This document shows, in pieces, positions 14,740 through 24,561 of a stretch of 64,000 nt of DNA (position 1 is its first letter; every line of letters begins with the position of its first letter). The position numbers and the translations under genes are program-made. This DNA comes from Strongylocentrotus droebachiensis. Lineage: Eukaryota > Echinodermata > Echinoidea > Camarodonta > Strongylocentrotidae. The stretch covers positions 310,001 through 374,000 of the forward strand of contig JAVYIG010000885.1 in NCBI GenBank assembly GCA_035222895.1, in the 5' to 3' direction. The notes below the pieces were generated by a model. That model was not told the origin of the DNA. It saw nothing but the letters and a program-made list of their open reading frames with translations, and made no database searches.

Positions 14740-17700
14740 ATGGCGTTTTATCATACTGCTTGTTTTGTGATCACTATTATGGTTGTCTGCAATGCCATCT
14801 TATATCCCACTATATTCAGCTCAATTTTCCGGCGTTGGTTCGGGGAAGCACCCCCGAAGCCCGAGAAGGAATCAGTTCCGGGTAAGATGGATATTTTGTT
14901 GTAAATTATCTCGTTTTAATTCAGTGTCAAGATGTTGTTTGCCATTCCTGGCCTGGCTGGATTGTGGATGCGCTGCTGCTGCACCTCGGTTTTGCCGTAG
15001 CCGGGTAGGTGCGATGGACAGCGGCGCTTTGTGCATTGATTGAGTGAACGTGAAGTGTAGGCCGTGTGTGAATGCGATGCTGATTTTGATGATTAAAAGA
15101 AGATAGATTTCTGAGTCTGAATCTGAAATAATACTGCTCAACATAGCTAGATGATTAATACCAGATATGCTTTTGATATGACCTAGCCTTAATAATTGGC
15201 ATCTATTTGCCTGTGTGAACGGCGCGATATGGGAGCTGGCCGGTCTGAGGATGATGATCAGGGGCTAATTTGACTGTAGAGTAAAGTACCCGGTTTTCGG
15301 CCACTTAAGACAAAATCCTATTTATTGGACTCTTTACTTCCTATTTATTATCATTTCTTGTTCAAATCATGAAGCAAATATTATTATTTAAACAAAAAAA
15401 GAATCCCCCAAAAAAATCACGAATTGCCATGACAATATTCATTTCAATTTTCACTGTTTTGGAGCCGGTTATCGGCCGAGCGTTTCAGTTTACGGCCGCA
15501 TGTACAAAGTCAATAGGAAGCGCTCGCGCGCGCCGTGCGTTTCTGCGCTGATGTATAGCACAAGCGGGCGGAGCAGGTATCCCACGCCGGAGCTCCTGGG
15601 TGCTCGCCTGGCCGAATACAGGCACAGCAGTGATCGGAAGTTGGAATCTGAATTAGACGGACATATCGTGTGTGCGTCGCGGTGTGCGGCTGCATTGATT
15701 TAATACATGCGATGAGATACTTTTGAGCTTGCGACCAGCACAAAATCGGGCTCTATATCTGAAAAATACTTGAAATAAAGCTCATTTTATGGTACCCATA
15801 TTTCTTACATACACGCGTAAGAAACTCGATTTTTCAGATTTGGGTAGCGGGACCGCCGATTACATCGCTAAAATGTGATATTTTAGGATATATTTTTCAT
15901 TGCAAATGTGGTTCTTCAGTGACACTGGCATGGTATGGTATGTGTGGGATATGTGTTATGCTATTATGCGATGTATTTTAAAGTGATTTTACCATGTATC
16001 CAACCAATTGGCCGAAAACCGGAGCTGACCGATTACCGGGTACTTTACTCTAGACTAGACCTACTTGCGTATCCATTTTTGACCCGTAACTCCGGCGTTG
16101 AGATACCCGACTAGAACATACCAAAAATCAACCAAATCTTCATCAATTATCCAAATAATGGTTATGATTTAAAAGTTGTTGTGTTTCTTACCTGGTTAGT
16201 GTCAATTTTCTAATTTCTTTTGAAGTATTTTTCCTACAAAGAAGACATTATAAATATACACTTTCTCACAGGTTCGACAGCAAACTGCTGCACAAGTACA
16301 ATTACAATACAATTGCATATCGTTCGTGTACCGACGAAGGGCCTAGGGTAGTGTGGTCAGCTATGCATGCGTGAAGGTAGTGACCGTAGTAATGATATAA
16401 CTTTATTCATGCACGCGTGTGCGCCTGCACCCCTTCGTTGAGTCATCGGTATGCGTTACGGTAACAACTAGACCGAAACTAGGCGAAAGCTTCAGTCTCT
16501 GATATCGACGGTGGTTCCGCTGAGATTGCATCTGGCTCCACTGACCGCCTCTATACATAGACTGAAGTACGGCCTATGCCGTACTAGTGGAACAAATGGT
16601 TCGGTTCGGCAGGGCCGCGATGAATGAGATATGCAACAAGATTTTCACTCTTTACATCCTCATAAATGCACTTTTGCTGCATTATTACAAAAGGCTAATA
16701 AAAATATAAAAATTAACAAACAAATATGGCTTTGACTTACGATAGCTTGCTCATTTAGATCCTAAATTAATGATTAATCCGAGAAAGTTTCGTAGTCGAC
16801 ATGATTCTTTGTCATCCATCTTGGTTTTAATTAATGAATATTCATTTTTTCTTTTCGAACGTCCAATAGCTACGTACGAGTTAACCAAGTGATATATGAA
16901 TATTCATAAACCCAATACGGAACGAGTGCTCTGATTGGCCATTCGCTATGTTTTGGTAGGTTGACCCGGAAATATATCGGCCGGGTGATGTCATAGATTA
17001 CTAGTTTGAATGGATGAACGGTACATTTCACGGTTCGGAGAAAAAAATTGGATAAATCATATAAGTAAGTCAATAAATTTCGCATTTGTATAATAGGTCA
17101 ATCATTATTATTTAGTGTAAATAGGAGTACAATACATAGACCTAATTTACATCTGATTTATAAATCAGAAAATTAGATCTAAATAGTGAAAATCGGGGGA
17201 GAAAGCTCAATGGCCATAAGTGGCAGCTGGATTGGCCAGATTACCTCCTCGGTGCGAGACCTCTGGGTTACCGTCTGTATATGGGGAATGTCAACAAATG
17301 TCAGTTTTATTAAAGAAATGACCCATATCAGACGGTTATTTCTGTCTAGGTAACAACATGCAATTGTATTGTAATTGTGCAGCGGTTTGCTGTGAAACCT
17401 GTGAGAAAGTCTATATTATAATGTCTTCTTTTTTAAGGAAAAATACCCCAAAAGAGATAAGATAATCGACAAGAAACAGGTAAGAAACATAACATATCCT
17501 TGTATACGGGGACAAAATGCGTCCTAAAAATTAAGAAAATACAGACGTAATTTTAAATCAGACTTTGCTCAAACTTTCACTGACCTGTTCCTCTCATTTT
17601 TTCTGCTTCTTTTGAAACCAACTTTAATATGAGAGTGTACTTTCACTTCAACAAGCACTACATGTACCGTAAATCTCAGGTGTACAGTACATACATATAA

Positions 17701-20700
17701 GAAGCACCCTAATTTTAGGACCAAGACCAGGACCCCCCAACAACAAAACACTCTCTTTCCTTCAAATAAGGAACGTAGTTTCACTTCAAATAGATCCCAT
17801 TCTTTATTCGCATTATATCATTCATGTTGAACAGATTTTCGAAAACCACTAAAAAGTATATTTTTTGAGGACTCAACATATCCACCCCTGACTTTTGAAT
17901 TTTTCCTGCGGAAAATGAGTGCGTCTTATACACGGAGATGTACGGTAGATTTAAATGCAGATTATGATTATAATGATTGTGTGTTTGTTTGTCTGACAGA
18001 TTACCCCCCTCACATGCGGACGAATCCTGGGGTCCGAGGAGGGGCTGCAGGGAGGCTGAGACCCAACCCAGGCAAACCCTCTATGCCTGGAGGAGGGGGA
18101 GCAGCAGGGGGTAGTTCAGGTATGCTCTCATATCATTACAGGGGGGGGGGGGGGGTGCAGGTAGGCTGAGACCCAACCCAGGCAAGCCTTCTATGCCTGG
18201 AGGAGGGGGAGCAGCAGGGGGCAGTTCAGGTATGCTCTCATATCATTACAGGGGGGGGGGGGGGGGGTGCATGGAGGCTGAGACCCAACCCAGGCAAACC
18301 CTCTATGCCTGGAGAAGGGGGAGCAGCAGGGGGTAGTTCAGGTATGCTCTCATATCATTACAGGGAGGGGGGGGGGGGGGGTGCAGGTAGGCTGAGACCC
18401 AACCCAGGCAAGCCTTCTATGCCTGGAGGAGGGGGAGCAGCAGGGGGCAGCTCAGGTATGCTCTCATATCATTACAGGAAGGGGGGAGGGGGGGGGGGGG
18501 TGCAGGGAGGCTGAGACCCAACCCAGGCAAGCCCTCTATGCCTGGAGGAGGGGGAGCAGCAGGGGGCAGCTCAGGTATGCTCTCATATCATTACAGGGGG
18601 GGGGGGGGGGTGGTGCAGGGACGCTGAGACCCAACCCAGGCAAACCCTCTATGCCTGGAGGAGGGGGAGCAGCAGGGGGCAGTTCAGGTATGCTCTCATA
18701 TCATTACAGGGGGGGGGGGGGGGGGGTGGTGCAGGGAGGCTGAGACCCAACCCAGGCAAACCCTCTATGCCTGGAGGAGGGGGAGCAGCAGGGGGCAGTT
18801 CAGGTATGCTCTCATATCATTACAGGGGGGGGGGGGGGGTGCATGGAGGCTGAGACCCAACCCAGGCAAACCCTCTATGCCTGGAGAAGGGGGAGCAGCA
18901 GGGGGTAGTTCAGGTATGCTCTCATATCATTACAGGGAGGGGGGGGGGGGGGTGCAGGTAGGCTGAGACCCAACCCAGGCACGACTCTATGCCTGGAGGA
19001 GGGTGAGCAGCAGGGGGCAGCTCAGGTATGCTCTCATATCATTACAGGGAGGGGGGAGGGGGGGGGGGGGGTGCAGGGAGGCTGAGACCCAACCCAGGCA
19101 AACCCTCTATGCCTGGAGGAGGGGGAGCAGCAGGGGGCAGTTCAGGTATGCTCTCATATCATTACAGGGGGGGGGGGGGGTGCATGGAGGCTGAGACCCA
19201 ACCCAGGCAAACCCTCTATGCCTGGAGGAGGGGGAGCAGCAGGGGGTAGTTCAGGTATGCTCTCATATCATTACAGGGAGGGGGGAGGGGGGTGCAGGGA
19301 GGCTAAGACCCAACCCAGGCAAACCCTCTATGCCTGGAGGAGGGGGAGCAGCAGGGGGCAGTTCAGGTATGCTCTCATATCATTACAGGGGGGGGGGGTG
19401 CATGGAGGCTGAGACCCAACCCAGGCAAACCCTCTATGCCTGGAGGAGGGGGAGCAGCAGGGGGTAGTTCAGGTATGCTCTCATATCATTACAGGGAGGG
19501 GGGGGGGGGGGGGTGCAGGTAGGCTGAGACCCAACCCAGGCAAGCCTTCTATGCCTGGAGGAGGGTGAGCAGCAGGGGGCAGCTCAGGTATGCTCTCATA
19601 TCATTACAGGGAGGGGGAGGGGGGTGCAGGGGGGCTGAGACCCAACCCAGGCAAGCCTTCTATGCCTGGAGGAGGGGGAGCAGCAGGGGGTAGTTCAGGT
19701 ATGCTCTCATATCATTACAGGGGGGGGGGGGGGGGGTGCAGGGAGGCTGAGACCCAACCCAGGCAAACCCTCTATGCCTGGAGGAGGGGGAGCAGCAGGG
19801 GGTAGCTCAGGTATGCTCTCATATCATTACAGGGGGGGTGTTTCACAAAGATCCTAAGTTGAACTTATCTCTATGTTGGACTTTAACATAATGGAGAGCC
19901 ATTTGTAGCCTTATAATGAAATATATTCAAAAGCAAAAATTTAAGTACTTTTTAGACTTTTCATAAAATCCAGATCAACAACATGAAATCTCACATAATA
20001 TTTTAAGAGAAAATACAAATGATTTGAATCAATATTGTATGCGTTACTTTTAAAACAACTTTTACAAAATATTTCCAAAGATGCTAACTGCTTTCCATAA
20101 TCGATAGGTCCAACTTTGAGTTGAGTTTGACTTGGGATCAAACACCGCAGGGATTTCAAATACGCGTATAGAGTGGGCTCAAACCCTGTAACCGATAATT
20201 GCATCGTGGTCTGATTGCTGGCCGATTTACATAAATGGAAGATAAAATCTGGACGCCAATCAATGGAAAATAGCTTATAATTTTAGTTTTGGACTATCAA
20301 ATACTAAAAAAACAAAGAAAGAAAAGACGGACTGGTTAAATTTGGGCCTTTATTGAATAATTTTCACTTTGATATGCTACTTTCTCAAGAAACATATATC
20401 TGAACGATTCAATTTTCCACTTTTATGTAGGTCAAAAATTACAAAACGGGTATGCATAATGAAGTTGTAAACTGCTTTTTTAAAAATCAAATGTACTGAA
20501 TTTATATTAAATACATTTCAGGGTACTGTGAAAGTACATGTCGGTTAGAAAATGTAAAAATGTTGTTGATTGTATGTACACAAAATGGCCCATGATGTGG
20601 TTACTACTTATATTAATTTTATATTTGAAGGTGGGGTCGATCCGTCATCTTTCATGGGTCAACAGGCGCAGGAATCCAAAGGCAGAGGCATAATGGGTAC

Positions 20701-23700
20701 TGTACTTCCTGTTTATGCCGTGGGTATCTTCATCTACTTCGGCTATGTGATATATAAGGTAAGGTTATACTATGTACGTACATGTATATCAGAAAATTGT
20801 TCAATTGTCAATTCCAACTGACTTCCTAAAGGCTTGTTCAGATAGATGCGGCAAACCGGCTGTTATTTTGTATGATGAGGTAAAATTATGATATGCTTCA
20901 CATTTCTGTATCTTGGGCATTCTTGGCCTTCAATTTTATGACCAATAGACCTTATGTAATGCATTACCTTTCCCTCGCCCAAAGACTCTCCGAGAGACTA
21001 GGGGTATTTATTGATAGGATTCCGGGTTCGCCGTGTGTAGACTAGTGCACCCATTAATGGTATTTCCACCAAGTCTGGTGTCAGCTAACTATGGCCTTCC
21101 GCACATGGAAACTGAGGAACTATCTACTTTCCAAAAGCTTGTCTACTACTAGTAAAGTTTACAGTTATCAGAAGCCTAAATTACAACTTAATTTTGTTAA
21201 TCAATCCTTGTTTCCCACAAGTTGGTTTTCCAGTGTGACACTCCATTGACACCCTCTACCCAGATGAAATCACTCAACAAGAACGGTCAACCCTCCAGAG
21301 ACAACAATTTTCTTAGACTTCAGTTGATTGTGTTTCACTGTGTTGTTTATTTTCCTGATTTCATAGAGACCAATCTAGAATCATCGCCAATGTCTTCTGT
21401 ATTAATTGTTGATGTTTCATAAATCTTCACCCTTAGGTTTTCCTGCGTGACAAACCCTCCACACCCTCCACCAGACCGACCTGGGGCTTCCCAGATGACG
21501 TCACTCAACAAGAACGGCTAACCCTTCAGAGACAACAACTTTCTTAGACCTCAGTTGATTGTCCTCAAACTTTCACTGTGTTGACAAATCTAGATTCATT
21601 GTGAATTTCTTCTTTAATAATAGTTGATCTTTCATAAATCTTCCCCATTAGGTTTTCCTGCGTGACAAACCGTTGACACCCTCCACCAGACCGACCTGGG
21701 GCTTCCCAGATGACGTCACTCAACAAGAACGGCTAACCCTTCAGAGACAACAACTTTCTTAGACCTCAGTTGATTGTCCTCAAACTTTCACTGACGTCAG
21801 TTGATTGTCTTTCATTGTGTTGTTTCTCCTGATTTTTCTTCTTTAATAATAGTTGATCTTTCATAAATCTTCCCCATCAGGTTTTCCTGCGTGACAAACC
21901 CTCGACGCCCTCCACCAGACCGACCTGGGGCTTCCCAGACGACGTGGCCCAGCAAGAAGGACCAACCCTCCAGAGACAACAGCAAGAGAGTCTGCAGCGG
22001 AAGCTAGCAGCAGAACTCAAAGCAGCTAACTATCCTGAACTGAAGAAGAGTGACAAGAGAGCGGCTGAGGTCGCCGCTACTGTCGCTGCTGCTACTGTTG
22101 CTGCCACGGGGGAAATCTCGCACTCAGCACCGGCAGGTGAGTAGCAGGGGGAAGGGCAGTTGAGTCCAGGGGTGTGTTTCACAAAGATCCTAAGTTGAAC
22201 TTACCTATAAGTTGGACTTAACATTTATGGAAAGCCATTAGCATCCTTGAATTTTTTTTGTAAAATTTATTTTAAAAGGTATAACATGTTGATTTAAATC
22301 ATTCATATTTTCTATTATCATCAGAGATTTCATGTTCTTGATGTGGGATTTATGAAAAGTCCAAAATACTTCAAATTTTCCTTTTGAATATATTTCATTT
22401 CAAGGCTACAAATGGCTCTCCATAATTGTTTATTCCAATTGAGAGTTAAGTTCGACTTAGGATCTTTGTGAAACACCCCCAGTTTTATTTTGTTTCCACT
22501 GCACCATACAGAATATAAAGGGACCATCATTAAAAGCCTATTGAGGCTTGAGGCTTGACAGGTTGGTGGGCCCAATAATTGTAAAGCAATAACAGAAATG
22601 TTTGGCAGAAAAGAAAAAGTAAGGTAAAACAAAGGTGTTTGGGTATTTACTGTAATTGATGTAATTGAATTGAATATTGGAATCGAATGAGATTGAACAA
22701 AATTGAAAGAAATTTAATTGAATGCTTAAATCTAATGAGATTGAAAGAAATTGAGCATAATTGAATGTATCTGTATTTATTTGTTGCAGGATCGACTGAA
22801 GAAGTTGATATGTTGAAGAAGCGTTTAGAGGAGACAGAGAAGACGATGCAGCGTATGATGGACATGATGAACTCTATGGGTGTGGCTATGAGCCAGGTCT
22901 CTCATCATCTGTGTGAGTATTATCAGTGAATTGCTGATTGGTGTACAACATGATTAGTCTATCCCCATATGGTCTGCAGCCATTATTATTATTTCTTTTT
23001 TAATGATTGTTAGACCATATGGATAGTAGATGAAATGGGCACCAGACAAACTGGAAATAAGAATAAATGTGCATAGTAGACCATGTGGAAAATAGACAAA
23101 CTGGTTGTAGACCAAAACGTCAATAAAACTGTATCAAATGGACAGATATTCCAGAGACAAATACATAAATGAATATGAAGAAATGATATGCGGACAAATT
23201 ATTTTGAATGTCTCTATACCTTACCAGTATTAAAGTGATAGAAAATAGTTTTAATGTATTTATATTATATTTGAAAATCTGCAGCAAACGATAAGTCTGG
23301 ATCACCGACCCTGCTTCCGGGCTTCAGTGAACCCAAGGAGGTCGATGACCACGACGTAGAGGACGATGACCTGCTTGACATCGACGTTGACAACCTGAGC
23401 GACGAGGAAGACCTCATCATCGGCGACAGCATGGATCCCTGTGGGAGCTCCGATGAGGAAAACGATGTCAGCACGACAAAGGATGATATGGATGATGACA
23501 TCGAGAGAAGGCGGCCAAACAAGATGAACATTGTGGACGTGGAGGCCGACGATTACCATGATGATGATGACGTCGATGATGACGGGGATGTCGATAGCGA
23601 TGATGAGTCAGAGGTCGAGAACATCGGAGTAGAAGACGTTCTGACGTCTGACACTGTTAGACGAAGGAATGTTAAAGGAGGCGACGCTGCTGCAGATGGA

Positions 23701-23718
23701 TCGCGAATCGAAGGATGA
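14740..23718 (+). CDS. RIC3: RIC3-like nicotinic acetylcholine receptor chaperone, six exons
   Basis: RIC3 proteins are ER membrane chaperones that promote folding and assembly of nicotinic acetylcholine and related Cys-loop receptors. Exons: 14740-14881, 18000-18119, 20631-20758, 21881-22136, 22790-22912, 23285-23718 (TGA 23716-23718), total 1203 bases or 400 residues; every junction keeps frame. The ATG has a good context (AAAATGG). Domains: N-terminal hydrophobic segment about 5-27; Pro/Gly/Ser-rich linker encoded by exon 2; second membrane segment about 109-128 within GTVLPVYAVGIFIYFGYVIY, the family hallmark preceded by a short GRGIMG; an Ala/Gln/Lys-rich region 131-215; a coiled coil 217-256 (DMLKKRLEETEKTMQRMM); then a very acidic Asp/Glu-rich tail with RRRPNK. 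Exon 2 is followed by a 16-unit tandem array and exon 4 is preceded by three decayed copies. Confidence 0.88.
15264..16056. mobile_element. Foldback element with GAGTAAAGTACCCGG ends
   Basis: The left end GTAGAGTAAAGTACCCGGTT followed by TTCGGCCACTTAAG is matched in inverted orientation by TTGGCCGAAAACCGG and ACCGGGTACTTTACTCTAGA near 16010-16056. There is no coding sequence with recognisable homology in between. A non-autonomous DNA transposon is likely; the family is unknown to me. Confidence 0.65.
16183..17488. repeat. Large inverted repeat in RIC3 intron 1
   Basis: Arms of about 143 bases at 16183-16325 and 17347-17488 match in inverted orientation. Shared segments (left-arm strand) include GTTTCTTACCTG, GTATTTTTCCT, AGAAGACATTATA, ACTTTCTCACAGGTT and TACAATACAATTGCAT. 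The 1-kb centre has no recognisable gene. A foldback transposon or an inverted duplication would both explain it. Confidence 0.75.
17665..17947. mobile_element. 283-base MITE upstream of RIC3 exon 2
   Basis: It starts TACCGTAAATCTCAGGTGTA and ends TACACGGAGATGTACGGTA, forming imperfect 19-20 base terminal inverted repeats. Termini beginning TACCGTA resemble those of the longer element at 49047-49761, so the two may share a transposase family (inference). Confidence 0.7.
18000..19831 (+). repeat. RIC3 exon 2 tandem array, 16 units of about 113 bases
   Basis: The unit contains the 3' part of RIC3 exon 2 (RLRPNPGKPSMPGGGGAAGG plus SSG), the donor GTATGC, the 22-base segment from GTATGC to TTACAG, a poly-G run of about 8-19 bases and TGCAG before the next copy. 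Copies of CTGAGACCCAACCC start near 18055, 18166, 18278, 18391, 18511, 18625, 18738, 18849, 18962, 19081, 19190, 19303, 19408, 19524, 19634 and 19747. From TGCAG to the donor most units are 69 bases, starting and ending in the same phase as the real exon, so each could add 23 residues in frame. The unit at 18962 has a small deletion and the one at 19303 reads CTAAG. The array stops against a family B element at 19832. Confidence 0.92.
19832..20152. mobile_element. Palindromic miniature element, family B
   Basis: It begins GGGGGGTGTTTCACAAAGAT directly after the last TTACAG of the RIC3 array and ends near GGGATCAAACACCGCAGG. It has the same interior blocks as 11432-11745. Its G-run start merges with the array's poly-G, so the exact boundary is uncertain. 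Confidence 0.8.
21217..21880 (+). pseudogene. Three decayed tandem copies of RIC3 exon 4
   Basis: Copies begin near 21217, at 21437 and at 21652, ahead of the intact exon at 21881 (periods about 220, 215 and 229). The second and third keep the acceptor (CCTTAG, CCATTAG), open in frame as VFLRDKP, continue STPSTRPTWGFPDDV and reach TAG after QRQQLS, 36 residues in. The first has an insertion/deletion near CCCAGATGAAATC and a CAG interruption in the opening codons, so it is more decayed. None has the long Ala/Lys segment of the functional exon, and no donor is evident. Confidence 0.88.
22169..22481. mobile_element. Palindromic miniature element, family B (inverted)
   Basis: GGGGTGTGTTTCACAAAGAT to GATCTTTGTGAAACACCCCC, lying in RIC3 intron 4. 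The interior order shows GGAAAGCCATTAGCATCC first and GGCTACAAATGGCTCTCCAT last, the opposite of the copy at 11432. Confidence 0.85.
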
Positions 23719-23990
23719 TATGTCTTTTTGTATTGAATCTTAACCAACAAATGATGCCATGTTAAATTATTTTTATTGTACATAGTACATGTATGTACAA
23801 TATTTAATGTGTATATACCATGGGTTTGTATGGGGATTTCATCTCTAGTTTTGGAAATGATTTTTAAACATATAAATTAGGTATTGAAGAATATTGACAA
23901 ATCTGCAATGATGATGGGCGGTATTTGAACCCTGGCCTGAATTTCTCCCGGGGGAGACACAGGCCAATAAGTAATTGCCAAAATAAATAT
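23719..23990 (+). other. RIC3: Probable RIC3 3' UTR
   Basis: Non-coding AT-rich sequence after the stop. An AATAAA hexamer at 23982-23987 is the first plausible poly(A) signal. The true 3' end may be further downstream. Confidence 0.4.
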
Positions 23991-24129
23991 TGTTATTTCA
24001 AACTTTAGATGTTATTCCATTTTCGCTTTGAAAGTAGAGAGCACAGTTCAATCTCATCAAGCGCAAACAAATCAGAGTTCAGATTCGTATAAGCGGGTGC
24101 TGGCTCTTGAAAGTTTCTAGTAAAACCAC

Positions 24130-24345
24130 TCTACTGGATTTTGCAAGACCTTATTCACTCCTTTTGAAAGATCTTGTTCACTCCTTTTGAAAGATCTTGT
24201 TCACTCCTTTTGCAAGACCATATTCGCTCCTTTTGCAAGACCTTATTCGCTCCTTTTGCAAGACCTTTTTCACTCCTTTTTCAAGACCTTATTCACTCAT
24301 TTTGCAAGACCTTATTCACCCATTTTGCAAGACCTTAATCACTCA
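24130..24345. repeat. 23-base minisatellite
   Basis: About nine copies of a unit like TTTTGCAAGACCTTATTCAC plus TCC, with variants TTTTGAAAGATCTTGTTC. It lies just beyond the RIC3 stop, possibly within an extended 3' UTR. Confidence 0.85.
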
Positions 24346-24410
24346 TTGTGCACCTAGTGTAATGAACTTGCAGATGATTGCATCTATAGCAACTCATTTG
24401 ATTGTTCTGG

Positions 24411-24561
24411 GCCCTGTTTCATAAACCTTTTTAGCAATAACAAGTTACAATACCTGTTATAAGCTATTGAAATCATGCCATTTGATTGGCTGAGAGCAAA
24501 TTTGTTGTAGAATTTTAGCATATGTTATTGTTAACAAGTTTGATGAAAACAGGGCCCTGGT
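24411..24561. mobile_element. Palindromic miniature element, family A relative
   Basis: It starts GGGCCCTGTTTCATAAAC and ends GATGAAAACAGGGCCC, with an inner AGCAATAACAAGTTA / TGTTATTGTTAACAAG inverted pair. Related copies lie near 2810-2930, 9765-9855 and 51049-51200. Confidence 0.75.

Larger units (their letters stand above)
14882..17999 (+). other. RIC3 intron 1 carrying two foldback regions and a MITE
   Basis: From donor GTAAGATG at 14882 to acceptor TCTGACAG at 17999. It contains a short-ended inverted repeat (15264-16056), a large inverted repeat (16183-17488) and a 283-base miniature element (17665-17947) ending 52 bases before exon 2. 15470-15690 is unusually rich in CpG and GC compared with the surroundings (GCTCGCGCGCGCCGTGCG). 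Confidence 0.7.

Noticed and set aside
17440-17481. 42-base phase 0/0 micro-exon candidate (EKYPKRDKIIDKKQ)
   Set aside because: RIC3 exon 1 ends in phase 1 and exon 2 starts to match it, so a phase 0/0 exon cannot fit between them. The block also belongs to an inverted repeat.
21222-21422. Open frame starting in the first RIC3 exon 4 copy
   Set aside because: The frame differs from RIC3 and the copy has indels; it is a decayed exon duplicate.
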